A DNA stretch of 64,000 nucleotides from Rhyzopertha dominica (Eukaryota; Arthropoda; Insecta; Coleoptera; Bostrichidae), in contig QCXZ01000064.1 of NCBI GenBank assembly GCA_025024175.1, positions 15,748,001-15,812,000 on the forward strand, read 5' to 3'. A program made the position numbers and the translations under genes. Below the pieces are notes generated by a model that was not told the origin of the DNA, did no database searches, and saw only the letters and a program-made list of their open reading frames with translations. This document shows positions 1 through 11,499 of the stretch, piece by piece; positions within the stretch are counted from its first letter, which is position 1; every line of letters starts with the position of its first letter.

Positions 1-645
1 ACAGATTACAAAATTTTAGCAAAATTACTATTTGATTGGTAACTAAGCCATTTTAATATACTTAACTGAAAAACCAACACAAGAACATATACCATGGCTG
101 AAGATGACGATTCCCTCGATTGCTCTGCCGTGAGAGATGACTGATTCATATTGTATATATACCCAGAAGCAAACGTATTACCATTTGTTCAATTCGGCAC
201 CCAAACATCAAAAATTACCAAAGCCACCTGCGAATTCGATTAGCCAAAATTCATTAAAGCAAACATAAAAATACGGTTATGCGGCGCACGGCGTTTATTG
301 TGTTAACGTGTTTTGAACGGTGTCCGATGTACAGCGGGCTACCGGGGTCGTAAAAACTAATTAGGGATGAAATGTGTTCGCCCGCCGACAGGGTACGCCG
401 TACGGGTTAAGCATCGCGAATTAGTGCAAAAAATATCTCGAATATTAGTGCTCCAAATTATGCATGAGTCGAAGTGATGAAAGCGCTCCGAGTGGTTTTT
501 ATTCGGACATTTTGTTTGGGGGTATTTGCATTAATTACGGTTGTTGTCCAAATTTTGACACACATAACAATAAACTGACAAAGCGCTAGACCTGTTTGTT
601 TGTTCTTTTTAATAAACTCCGTTTAAGAGCATATTTAACCTTGCT
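1..645. other. Non-coding stretch with a possible micro-exon
   Basis: No gene is secure here. The part from about 220 to 560 is richer in GC than its surroundings and has TAATTA-type motifs, as intronic enhancers of developmental genes often do; this is only a compositional impression. A candidate micro-exon at 93-140 is listed separately. Confidence 0.3.
93..140 (-). other. Candidate 48-bp micro-exon, strand ambiguous
   Basis: On the minus strand a 48-bp block, exactly 16 codons and rich in serine, is bounded by an AG on its 5' side and ATG followed by GTATATG on its 3' side. On the plus strand the same block starts with ATG at 94 in a good context (ACCATGG) and could encode an acidic N-terminus of 12 residues, followed by a strong donor GTGAGA at 130; without splicing it stops at 142-144. 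The block is clearly more GC-rich than its AT-rich flanks. The minus-strand reading would match the strand of the sidestep exon at 32.4 kb, but the polypyrimidine tract is weak. No homology was recognised. Confidence 0.2.
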
Positions 646-688
646 TTGAATGGAAACTCTGAAGAGAAGAAGAGAAATATTGGGTATA

Positions 689-807
689 CTATTATTATTA
701 TTATTATTATTATTTTATTATATTATTATTATTATTATTATTTTATTATATTATTATTATTATTTTATTATTATATTATTATTATTATTATATTATATTA
801 TTATATA
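689..807. repeat. (ATT)n microsatellite, interrupted
   Basis: About 120 bp of imperfect ATT/TTA triplets with several single-base slips. Its reading frames give only runs of Ile, Leu and Tyr and are not genes. Arrays of this kind often form the 3' tail of non-LTR elements, but no body was recognised next to it. Confidence 0.9.
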
Positions 808-899
808 TTCACAACTTTTACCAACATTTTAGTACTACATTTTCAAAGCATATTAATTTATTTCTTGGTAATATTATTACCACATATTTAGTTGTCACC

Positions 900-3330
900 G
901 ATAAAAGGTACGCGTTTAATGTTTTCTCCAAACACACCTTATTCATTTTGGAAACGACAAATTTGGATGGAACATATAAAATTAACAGCCATAAACTTTA
1001 ATATGCAAAACAAGTATTTTAAGAAAAATATTCGCTCTCCAAAGATCAAGTCAATTTAAACACCGTCAGATGTCCATGCAGCTTTTTGGCAAGGAAACAT
1101 CTGATCCCTACAAGCAATGCCATCTAGCGGTGCCAATGGGTATTATGTGCAACACTATTTAGTTCTAGGTTTTTTTGTTTTGCCAAAGGACGGTGGATAA
1201 AAACAATTCTGACAATTTGTAAGAAGCACTTCATGATATAAAGTACGCAATAAAAAAAGTACAATACTTGTTTAAATAACAATGCATTATGCATTATGCA
1301 TTAGACACGTCCATGTTAAAATTAATGTTGTATCGAAGATACAGCCCAGTCATAATTATTTTATTGCAATATCATATGTGGCTAAATCGTGTCATTTCGA
1401 CTCTTGCCAACTGGACCCTTGCAGGTAAATCGTAACGAAGGGAATTATTTGATTACCCGCATAACGTCCTCGCGTACCATGCATAGTACTAGCCACCGAA
1501 TAAATTTCAACCGTGAAGTTAAGGCCAAAATGAGGATCTGCAGAAAAAAATTACTGAATATGCTCATATTTATCGATGCATTGTGTACAAAGATGCATCA
1601 CGGGGTAAATAATTTCATAGATATATTAATAAAATTACGATTACAAGTACGCAATAAAGGTCAGTAATGCAAATTACAAAGGAATATGCATGTATAAAAG
1701 GACATATAAAGCGCTCATCCTCTGCAAACATTCATTACAAAAAGGACAAAAATGAATTAGGCCTATTATAAATGACAGGCTGGCTATTTCAGGATATACA
1801 CTAAACCTAATGACAATAGCTGCGGATGCTACGGAAGTAACCATTGAGATTACTGTCCCTAAAAGCTTTCTACAGTAATTCAAACTACTGTCTAACTGAT
1901 TATACTTTAGAATGTATGTTTCTGTAAACATACTTTGGGTTGAGAACTGTATACTTTTCCTAAAGCTTTACCCCACAAAAGGTGATGTACAGCTATCTGT
2001 AAATATCCGTGAACTCCACAATATCGATTTAAAATAATGCCCTAAAAATTTTTAGTGCATTTTTCATACTATTTGAATCTTTGATCAGCATCGGATCTTT
2101 AGGATCCCAAAAAAGCAGCTAATTTTATCGCATGGACTTACGTTTTTTGAAAAACCACAACCTATACAAAATTTACATGGTGATAGTTCAATAGCTCAAT
2201 CTTTCGGCATGACAAAGCTACCCCAAGCTAAAAAGATATCTACTTTTTGGCTTTTCGTTATAGAGGAGCCAACGCTGTTCATTTTACCTTATGTTCAGAA
2301 GAAAGCATTGTCGCGCATGCTCGAAGGGAATGAAATTTATTCTGACAGTCTGAAAAAACAATATAGGTGAGTGCGATCTTTCCAAAACCAAACGCAAGAA
2401 ATGTTGATTTTTTGCTTTCGTTTATATAATTCATTATTAAAGTTATAGCTCCGCCGTGATATAATTCTGTTTCATCTAACTATATAAACTGTATACACGT
2501 CTAGTTTATAACGACTATCTCACCGCGAAAATTAGCACGATAAAGTCAGGGATATATAAAAGACGTAAACAATAAAACAATTTTATGGGTGTCGTATCTG
2601 CCATGATTTTTACGATTTATATCATTATACTGGGTAATATATCGCTTTTGTTATTTACTGATTCATTGGATGTCATTACGTTGAACCATCAAGACGTTAC
2701 GGACCGTCAATAAAAGCAAGACGTGCCGAATGCACTGCTTTCCGTATACATATTACTGCAGACCGATTCGATCGTGTAACGACAACTGCTTCGTATTGTG
2801 TGACTTTATTACGACGCCAGTTATATTATATTGAAAGGATATGGCCCACTTGTTAGAGAATGGCCGGCGCAATAACGTTTTACAATATGTTTTGCCATGA
2901 AAACCAATAGACGGCGGAGATACGCTCCCCAGGGTCCTGTTTTCTCAATTTCTTGGGATAAGACTATTCGTGGCATGTAACGAGCGGTTAAAATTGCAGA
3001 TTTAACATGCACAAGACGCCAGTCCTGCTGAAAATAATATCAATACCAGAGGAATCTACACAGTGCAAACTTATATGAAAATATTATATAACTGATAAAA
3101 TATGTTATTTAAGAGAGTAATATGTTTTGTAATATCGAGTACAAACAAATAATACGTTAATGTTGCTTTCTCTAGCATAGTACCTACAATTCTTGTGTAA
3201 ATTACAACCAAAGATAATCAATGACAGTATACATAAGACGTTTCTTGTAACAACTTTCCTTTCATCAGCTTAGGCGTAGGTGATGAACTGCAAAGTTTAT
3301 TTAGATATTATAGGCAAGCTGACCACCATT
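900..3330. other. Non-coding stretch, no gene recognised
   Basis: AT-rich sequence with short unsupported open frames only. It holds a triple ATGCATT-type direct repeat near 1283-1305, and a 48-bp segment at about 1103-1153 (motif GCCATCTAGCGGTGCC) that recurs at about 33387-33437 with roughly 80 percent identity, so it belongs to a dispersed repeat family. The part 2650-3020 is more GC-rich but carries no recognisable product. Confidence 0.4.
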
Positions 3331-3529
3331 TATTGATTTGATGAAATTGTGATCAAATACCTTCCTCCATTAGGGGGTAACAGTTGTATTTTCAAATTGG
3401 GTACCATCTCAGGTTTTTCATTTTACAAGATGTTTCTCCATTGGTTTGGTGAAGATACACTTAAGATAATAATGTACTGTCTGTATGCATACGATATAGT
3501 TAAGTTCATGAGTATTCGAATTTTGATCG

Positions 3530-3605
3530 TTAATAATAGGCTCTCACTGAGGTTCGAAGCACGAGCAATGATGCCGTTCAAATCCCGGTCGGGGCGAAAT
3601 ATATT
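3530..3605 (+). repeat. tRNA-like (SINE-type) fragment
   Basis: GTTCAAATCC at 3576-3585 is a good match to the pol III B box / T-loop of a tRNA, followed by a C/G-rich stretch as in a T stem. A convincing acceptor stem and anticodon arm are missing, so a SINE remnant or tRNA pseudogene is more likely than a functional tRNA. Confidence 0.35.
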
Positions 3606-4097
3606 TTTCAATGAAAATGTTTGAATATGAGCAGGACATTTAATAATATTATAGACTATAATGTTTGTGAAATTGCAGGTACACAATAAAAGTTATTATG
3701 AATGCCGCTACATTTTATTTGAAAGGCAAAAAAATTCTGTTATAAGCGCCAACATTGTAAATTATTAAGACTATTCCTGAGCTATAAAAGATATCAATTT
3801 CAAATTTGGTAGGAATCATAACAGCATAAGGTACAATAAAAAAAGTAATCGGGGGTTTCTAAAGCACCATTCGCATGCGCTGGGGTAATGCACACTTCAC
3901 TTTTTAATAGAACTTTTAGGTCTGTGGATTTTTAGACAAAACTAATACAGTTTTGTATTCTTTAATCAATTCTAAATAACACATGTTTCTTTGAAGTTTG
4001 CTGTAAAACGACTCATTCGTTTCTAAAAACTAATTTCTTGATTGAAAAACACTGCACCGCTATTATTTTGTGAAATCACAAAAATGTTATTGAAACT

Positions 4098-4310
4098 GAC
4101 AACGCTTGAAAAGTGATAGAAAACGTAATTTTAAAATCCTTTTTTCGATTAAAAAAAATACCGAAAACAGGGTGTTGAAGTTCAATTTTTAAAGATCATT
4201 TATTAAATTGAATTTTAACATTCTGTATATCAAATATAAAGCGTTTTCAGATTTTTTAATTCAAAAAAAGATTTTAAAATTGCGTCTTCTATCACCTGTC
4301 AAACGTTGTC
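4098..4310. repeat. Fold-back repeat (palindromic MITE-like)
   Basis: The arms 4098-4146 and 4262-4310 are inverted copies of each other over about 48 bp at roughly 85 percent identity. Both start GACAACG and both run through AATTTTAAAATC into a homopolymer. The space between is AT-rich and non-coding. A CCCTGTATATA end at about 4329 resembles the CAGGG termini of the elements at 58 kb, so this may be a decayed relative. Confidence 0.6.
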
Positions 4311-4534
4311 GGTGTATTTCGAGGAAACCCTGTATATATAAGCTATACTTAAAGAATACAGCTATAGAAACAAATTACTGTTTCAAATTAAATTGAAATT
4401 GAAAATTGCATTTAATTACGTCCCCTAAAAACGATGTGTGACGTCATGTTCATTCTAGATTGTAATCTCATGCGAATCGTCTGATGCATCTACGTATGCC
4501 GTTTTCGTGGAGTCGTTTCTTTGTGAGGGTTAGT

Positions 4535-5335
4535 AGTTTTAAAACATTCTTCTGAAAGTGGAAAATTCAAAAAAATAGTGGGTTGTCAGCGATGTGTAAA
4601 AATATGTGGTATTGCGTTCCAAACTAAATTTATTTCGGTGTGCCCCAAAATGATCACCACTTATTTCTAGATATTGTAAAGCGCCATTCAACCACTGTAT
4701 AGACATCGCTCGAAGTACCAAAATTCATTTGTCTCTAAGTCTTCAAAACTAAGTATTTTGTACAGCTCCACAAAAAGGAATCACAAGGAGTGAAGTCTGG
4801 TGATTTTAGGAGGCATGCTACTGGACCATTTCGACCAATCAATTTATTTGGAAAGGTTTTACATCAGAAGCTGCATGTTTTGCCTGATACTTTACAAGAC
4901 TTTTTCTAAGAGAACAGGCAAATCATCTTGTAGAAAGTTGAAATAATTTTTGCCCGTTAACCGAAATGGTAAAATATGAGGATATAATTCACAAAACCTG
5001 TCCAAACATTGACGAAAATCGGTTTTAAAAATTTGTACTTCTAATAGCATGTGGATCTTCAACAGTCCAAACATGCGTATTTTAGCAGTTATTTTTGCCA
5101 TTTCGGGTGAACACTGCCTTGGCAACAGTTAAAACAGTTCTAGTGAAATTTCAGTCGTTTTGTTTCTGGAATAGCCATTCGTAGAATCGAACTCTGTGGG
5201 CATGATCGGCAGGTTGTAGCGCCTGTACACATTGGAGGTGAAAGGGATGCAACTGATTTTTGTGAAATGTTGTTCATGCTTTTGTTTGGGTTACATCGGC
5301 CTGACTTCCAATTTCCGGAATATTTCTTATTGGGC
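4535..5335 (-). pseudogene. Decayed IS630/Tc1/mariner-type transposase
   Basis: Read on the minus strand in shifting frames, the order of motifs of an arthropod mariner-like transposase can be followed. At about 5250-5160 a stretch reads HPFHLQCVQALQPADHA, then RVRFYEWLFQ. Next come a block with HVWTVEDPHA near 5070, ILPFRLTGKNYFNFLQDDLP near 4960-4910, and SPDFTPCDSFLW near 4800-4765, which contains the third catalytic Asp of the DDD triad. Near 4720-4650 the C-terminal tail follows. Several stop codons and frameshifts interrupt it and the first catalytic block is not preserved, so it is an inactive relic. No terminal repeats were found. The family call rests on remembered family motifs; the clade within the superfamily is uncertain. 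Confidence 0.7.
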
Positions 5336-5889
5336 CTCAAATTTCTTCCTTATGTTGCATATTTTCACATGGTCGTGCTCCCGATACTCCCGTTAAGTTA
5401 CCCGTTTCTGTAGCTCTATGCGCTAGATTAAGAACAAGGCTGAAGAATGGACGGAAAACGTTCCCTGTATAAGTATAAGGGCGATGCAGCAGAAGCATTA
5501 TGACGACACTCTCCGTAAATAATCAACATATCAATTAATTCATTATTTTCATAAACATGCTTCAACTAAATGACATGCTAATGGACAACAGAGATAGATA
5601 AATCACAAATTGCCCAGCTGTTTTTGCGCTAAAGTTTTTTGTGTAATATTATTTAGTTACTTTCTGACTTTAAATCTTAACACCATGTCTCTCCGTTAGT
5701 TTTGATATTTCGGAAAAGTGGTATTTCTTTGAACTATATCTACTGCTTAAGCAAAAAAAACAACCTAAAAATTTCGCTGTATAAAAAGAAAACGGTTATT
5801 TCTTCATTGCTCTAAATGATAGATTATTTATTGACCTCATTACTTATTTGCTGGTATTAGCAGGAACCCTTTTATAATGCCACTGCCAA

Positions 5890-6690
5890 TTAAGTGCGCA
5901 TAACCTTCATGATCCTTTCCTCTTGTGTCGATCGTTAGTTACAGTCTCGTACATGAAGTTTTCGGCCGAAATGTTGATGTCAGGAGAGCTTTGGGCGCAA
6001 AGCTCCGGCAGCATCCCTGTAATCCACGCACAGACAGCTGAAAGTACATATCCAATAACGATCTTCTGTTAACACAATGCGCCGTCCGCGGGCAACGTCC
6101 ATCAAGTCGGCGTGATCCCGTTGTTTACAGTAGACTCAATTAGTGGGCCCTGGATGGAGCTGTGTGTCTGTATTACAAGCGTGTCTGTTGCTGAAGTGTG
6201 ATTTCCTCTCCGGCCAAATGGATTGCCCGTGCACCCTCTTCAGCGACGAACGCTTCACCCCCATAACCTATAGGTCATAAAACATGTCCCTGGAATGCAG
6301 GTAATAAATGTACGTTATAGTCCCTCGCTTCTGTTCCATCGGAAAGTTTATAAATGTTACGGCGAAAATGTGGTAGTGACGTTTACGGATAGTTCGGGCT
6401 TTTTTGCAGCTGGTAACCGGTAAGTTATCGGGCTGAGGAAGTTTCTAGTTGATGAAGTTTTTGCACGAATGATCTATCGGTAAGGGACCAGGATCAATAG
6501 TAATTGTTGGTGACGTATCAGCTCTTTTCGGTGGAGAAGAATTTAATCCGTCTAAAGGATCGCCCTACGCTGATCCAGGGTTTGTTGATTTACGGCAGCT
6601 GCAGCGTCTTCTATCGCGATTACGGAGACATTCTCTTTTACCACCGAGGACAGGAGCTGACAAACTTTCAGGGGACGATTGAGATGAAAT
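5890..6690. other. GC-rich island, unassigned; possible transposon relic
   Basis: About 0.8 kb is clearly more GC-rich than the AT-rich DNA on both sides. A short plus-strand reading near 6230-6255 gives LFSDERF, reminiscent of the first catalytic Asp block of Tc1-type transposases, but I could not follow other motifs before or after it in any frame. An old transposable element fragment is the best guess; a regulatory island is possible. Confidence 0.25.
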
Positions 6691-6699
6691 GAACTTTGG

Positions 6700-8150
6700 A
6701 ATGAGCATCTATCCTTTGAAGTTCAGGTCTTAAAGCTAAAGTGGACACAAGAATACAACTTCAATCACTCATAAAATAAGTAGTTAACCATTGCTATTCG
6801 GGAAAGTAGTTCTGAAAATACCTAACAGTTTTACATCCAACTTTAAAGATGGATTACGATTATTCAATTGTTTTCATATACCCTATTTTACATTGGTGTG
6901 GTTAGATTTTCGCTGGCTATATTTACTAATGCGTAAAACAAATCCGCTGTGCGGCGGACTATACACTCCTGTGCAATTACATTCGGCGCTAAAATTGTCA
7001 CTACCTCTTCTATAAAGTTGAGCTCCTTACATAATCAACGTTTTAGCGCAAATGCGGCAAAGTAACGCTTTATTATCAGCTAATTCTGATGATATGCCTG
7101 TATTATAACCTCTGTGACCCCCAACAAAATAATATCAATGTGGACGGTACATTTGATTGTTATGAGCAATTTACAAACGTCTGTTAAGTTCAATGAAGAA
7201 AATTATGTACGCTTTTACAGGGACCATTTCAGCTGCAAAGGTTTTAAATCTTACTGAAATTTAAAAAGAATGCATCTCTGCTAACATTTGCAATAAATTC
7301 GCTTAACATAGACCTTTGTGACATATACGACTCAGTGCTATCTGTAAGAGGGGTATGGGTTTACAACTGATGGATAGATATATTGGTGTTGGAATACAGA
7401 CAATTTTACATTAGTTGCTTGCTTATAGATAACAATACAGATTGCAAGAAATCCAAATGCACAGAAATGTATCGCGAAGAAGGTAACACAATAAAGTGGA
7501 GTGGTTACCGCATAAAAACTGATTAGATGAGTAAAACTCATACATGCACAGATGATAGTGTTTAAGCTTTTTTACTAGTAGTTTGTCATTTAAACACTAA
7601 CAAATTTGGCAAAAAAAAGAAATGTTGTTTGTGTGTACTGTATTCATCATTCACTGTCATAAATTGACCACAATAAGCCTCTACAAAGCTGGTTACAACC
7701 TTAATAGCGTTTCTGTGCAAATAAAACAATTTGTTTATATAGAACAGTGGCTACTAAAACATATTGTAGATGGCACTGAGCTAGCGGACCAGTCAATTAG
7801 TATTATACAGACAAGCTAGACTTAAGCCAACGCAGAAATAAGTTTTTTTTTATTAGCGATTTACTTTAGTATTCAACATACGTCCTCTAAGAAAGTCTTT
7901 GATCAAAATACATTCCCAAATCTTTATGAGTGTCAGGGGTCAAGTTTTGGTCAAGTACATTGTTCAAAGTAAAGAAAAAGTTACATGCGTTAAAAGTACT
8001 ACACAACAAAGTGTTGTATCGTCAGCATAAAGCGTCATAACAGTAGCTTGGCAATACGAGTGAGAAGTCATTGATACGTATATATATTAGAAATAATTGC
8101 ATGTAATTTATAGCCTGTGTAAAGTAAGATATACGTGTAAATATTTTAAT
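6700..8150. other. Non-coding stretch, no gene recognised
   Basis: AT-rich, with only short open frames that have no start context, no recognisable motifs and no coding-like composition. I see no repeat structure in it. Confidence 0.4.
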
Positions 8151-8159
8151 TAAGCAGGC

Positions 8160-8262
8160 TGAAAGAAAAGATTTTAGCTTCGGCCAAGAATCGAATTCGG
8201 GCCTCTGGAATGGCCCTTAACGTGCATACCAGTAGTGGTAGTACTGACCTTTATATCGTACC
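8160..8262 (-). repeat. tRNA-like (SINE-type) fragment, minus strand
   Basis: On the minus strand AATTCGATTCT at 8187-8197 resembles a pol III B box, and a TGGTATGCACG stretch about 40 bp upstream resembles an A box. The arms do not pair into a complete cloverleaf, so this looks like a SINE head or a tRNA pseudogene. Confidence 0.3.
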
Positions 8263-8289
8263 AAGAAATGCTGAAAAGGGAACTTTCGT

Positions 8290-10030
8290 AACGTAGTGAG
8301 CATCATGATATGTAGCGAGACTTGCCTCTACTAGTATGACGTTCCGTCAAAAGCCAGAAACAAAATGTAGATATTTTGATAGGATCTCACTTGTTTTTGT
8401 AAGTAGTCCTTTTTTCTTCTCGGGTAATACGAGTATTTCTTGTATTATACTTCATGTGTGTGTCAGCTACGTATCTTCCGAAATGCCTAATGGTTTTTCT
8501 ATGAGGCGTTGATGTAACAATTTTTTACAAGTCTAGATGTTAAGTCCTTCTAAGTCGATTATAGGTATTCAGCGATCAGAAAACAGGCCTGAAATTTGGA
8601 AAACGGAACCGAATTATTGGGATGTTTCAATTCTTCCTTACCGTTATAAGCTAAATACTAACCGAATACAAAATCTGTAATTTGTGTGTCTGCTAGAAAA
8701 CCTTACAATTTTGATGATCGGTAAGTAAGTGAGTGTTTTAGTGAAGAAATTAGTCTGTGTAGGGTAAAATTTACCGTCTTCATACTTGTCTGAGCCTAAC
8801 AAAATGATAATATTTTAAGACTGGACCCGTAGAATTCGCAGTCCAAATCTTGTGTATATAATACCAAAATAGTTAAAAAGAAAATTTTCACTATCCTATT
8901 GATCTTTCCATTTCTAATTATTAAATAGCAACTGCAGAGTAATCATGTTTGTTTGCAATTTATTAAAAATAACTATTGACATGATGGATACATGCGATGA
9001 CATTTTCGGTTAGAATATACAACTCATTCAACTCGCATTAAGGGTGTTTTCGAAAGTTAAACGTTAAATTTATAAACTATTTATGAGCTATCGTCACGCA
9101 ACTTGCGAATTAACTTCCTATTTACAACGCTTTCCTAGCTAGATATCTATTAAAGTATGATCGGTTTTAATCGATGGGTCTGTCATCATCACTTTAATTA
9201 CGACCTTTTTATAACCAAAGACAAAGTAGGCAGAGTATTTCAATTCGCGACGCTGTATTGATTTACGTGAGAAATTAGCCGAGAAGAGGCAGTGTCGAAG
9301 ATAAACGTTCCTTAAACGTTAAACATGAAAAGCGCTTGTTCTGCGTGGGAACGAGACAAGCCGTAGGAATTTAAAATTTACCCATTCCCGTGTAATTACC
9401 TACGGCTGGGGGTTTGTCGTGTAATTTGAAAACTTTGAACGATAATTTGGTTTTTACGACATTGGAGTTTAGCAGTGTCCTCAACTTTTTTCTGCATTTT
9501 TAACGGTGTTTAAAGCCCATGTGCACAATTTGAAGTTTTCAAATTAGGTTCGTTACGGTTTCGCCCGTCTGCCCTCTTTCACGGGCGAATATAATTTTTT
9601 CGTGCAAAATGTGTGTTGCTAATGACTCGCGCTCCGCGTCGTTTGTGTTATCAGCCCGCCATTTTTAACGTTCGGCGGCCTGCAACCTTAATGACACTCT
9701 GTTGTGAATGTTTTGGCGTTGGCTTAATATGCTATGGGGTGGGATTAAAGCAACAGCATTTCCAATATAAATTAAAAGTCTTTCTAAAGCCACGCAAATT
9801 CTCGTGGTGCGAATGAAGAAAACGGGTGTACATGAAGAACTAATAACGATATACTTTACAAATTTTACGCCTGCATGTTAGTAAGTTCGTTTTACGAAGG
9901 TTTCATTAGTAAAATATTGTTATTATAAAGCAAAACTCCACATTTATATAAGTAATTTCATTTAAGTTATGATGATAATTACCTGGTTTCCAGCCAGGAG
10001 TAACTAAAAAATGCACGCAAAGAATTCGGT
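8290..10030. other. Non-coding stretch; GC-richer part 9000-9830
   Basis: No gene recognised. From about 9000 to 9830 the sequence is less AT-rich and contains TTAATTA-type and ATCGAT motifs and CpGs, a texture that fits conserved intronic or intergenic regulatory DNA. This is an inference from composition only. Confidence 0.3.
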
Positions 10031-10034
10031 TAAG

Positions 10035-10085
10035 TGGAAGAACACAGCTCCCGAGGTTGGTGGATTTGAACTTCCCTATTTAGGC
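10035..10085 (-). repeat. tRNA-like B-box fragment
   Basis: On the minus strand GTTCAAATCC (10062-10071) matches the tRNA T-loop/B-box consensus. Nothing else of a tRNA is convincing. Probably a SINE remnant. Confidence 0.25.
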
Positions 10086-10447
10086 TTGCAAGTGGCATCA
10101 CTTATATTGTGTACTTGCTATGATTGATTGCAATTGTGTGCGTCAAATAAAGACAATTATTATTATTACCCGTATATTGTCCAGAAGAAAATAAAAAACA
10201 CCCAATGCATTTTGCAGTACATCTTTTTATACCTTACATTTTGTCAATGCCTATCTAAGACAGAAAAAAATGTACCTACACCTAAACGCACTACTTTCGA
10301 TGTGCTTTAAAGATTTTAGGCTATTCTAAAAACTGATACTTCAACATATTAAATGATAGATCTGCTGAAAGGATCATAATCATAAAGTTAAAATTGAGCA
10401 TCTATGAAACAAAGCAACTTTAAAATCTATGTGAGAGAGCTTATACC

Positions 10448-10625
10448 CTCAGTGCCATCTAAGAGGAACTCCGCGAGCTAGGCGGTCTATAACTATGGCA
10501 GACGACGATCTAGTGCAAGTCTGGTTTGCCCTGGTCAATCCACTATGACCCTACGACCAGTTTCGCCCTGTTGGGGCTCATCAGGTAGAAGTACCTCGCA
10601 GAGTTCCGACTAGATGGCACTGAAG
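10448..10625. mobile_element. Short inverted-repeat element (178 bp)
   Basis: The ends 10448-10477 and 10595-10625 are inverted repeats of about 30 bp with few mismatches; both contain CAGTGCCATCTA and GGAACTC-GCGAG. The core 10529-10582 recurs in inverted orientation at 11429-11482 with about 85 percent identity over 54 bp. It is therefore a member of a dispersed non-coding family. No target duplication was identified. Confidence 0.6.
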
Positions 10626-10695
10626 GCATCAGTTCTTTCACATACATAGTACGCACGCCGCGATTAAAGGTGGCGGTCTGCTTTGGCCAATTTAC

Positions 10696-11405
10696 TAGAG
10701 GTGGGCATTTCGATTCTTTTCAGTGAGTCAGTTCACTGCATCTGCTTCTTTGAACTGAGCTGACTCAGTGAGTCGGCTCAAAAGAGCTGCAAGATCCCTA
10801 CGATTCGCGGTCATATGAATATCGTCACGGCTCTCTATCAGTCTCTATTTGATCTAGATCTCTCGTATCCGAGACGTACTTAAAGTCTGGATTTACGTAT
10901 TTTTTTTTGTTGGACAAGCCAAATTATCAAATTTAAAATTAAAACCGGAAGTAAACTCCGTCGTCTGTCCAGCAACAAAGTGGAAGAAATAATATTTTGT
11001 ATATATATACTTTTGTGAATTGTAGAGTTTTGTTTTTGTAGTTGTTTGCATAATGATGTTTTATTTTTTGTTTCATACTACCTTTGTTGCAAACCCATAT
11101 ATTAAAACGTCGACTTTCAGTTATTAATTACCTGGCTCATGTCGTTTACATAGATTTTGTTATTATGTACCTGTGTACCTACTTAACATGTTGGGAAAAA
11201 GGACGGATAGAACACAGCTCGCCGGAGTCGTATCAATGAACGATAGCTGCGTTCAGTTGTCACGTTCTCAGCCAGCTCGGCAATTCAGTTCAGTTCGGCG
11301 CTGAGCCGGAGAGCTGCATCTAACTGAAATAAGTGAGCTGCCTCAACAGCTCTTTTGAAAGAGTCGGCTCTTCGATGCAGCTCACTCCTGAGTTACACAT
11401 CTCTA
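10696..11405. mobile_element. hAT-type non-autonomous element (MITE, 710 bp)
   Basis: The element begins TAGAGGTGGGCA and ends with the inverted TACACATCTCTA, an imperfect terminal inverted repeat of the hAT type. It is flanked on both sides by the same 8-bp sequence CAATTTAC (10688-10695 and 11406-11413), the target-duplication length of the hAT superfamily. Inside each end lie clustered degenerate copies of GAGTCGGCTC and AAAAGAGCTG in opposite orientation, typical of hAT subterminal repeats. The interior is AT-rich with no transposase frame, so it must be mobilised in trans. The perfect target duplication indicates an undisturbed insertion. Confidence 0.85.
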
Positions 11406-11428
11406 CAATTTACTCTGTACCCCGACTC

Positions 11429-11482
11429 GATGAGCCCCAATGGGCCGGAACTAGCCGTAGGGTCAAAATGGATTGACCAGGG
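11429..11482. repeat. Inverted partial copy of the 10.5-kb core repeat
   Basis: About 85 percent identical, in inverted orientation, to 10529-10582. The two copies flank the hAT element. The family is unidentified. Confidence 0.6.
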
Positions 11483-11499
11483 AAGATATTTTATTTAAA

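Noticed and set aside
646..891. 81-codon frame rich in Ile, Leu and Tyr
   Set aside because: It is the translation of the ATT microsatellite.
3530..3605. Functional tRNA gene
   Set aside because: Only the T-loop-like motif is present; acceptor and anticodon arms do not pair.
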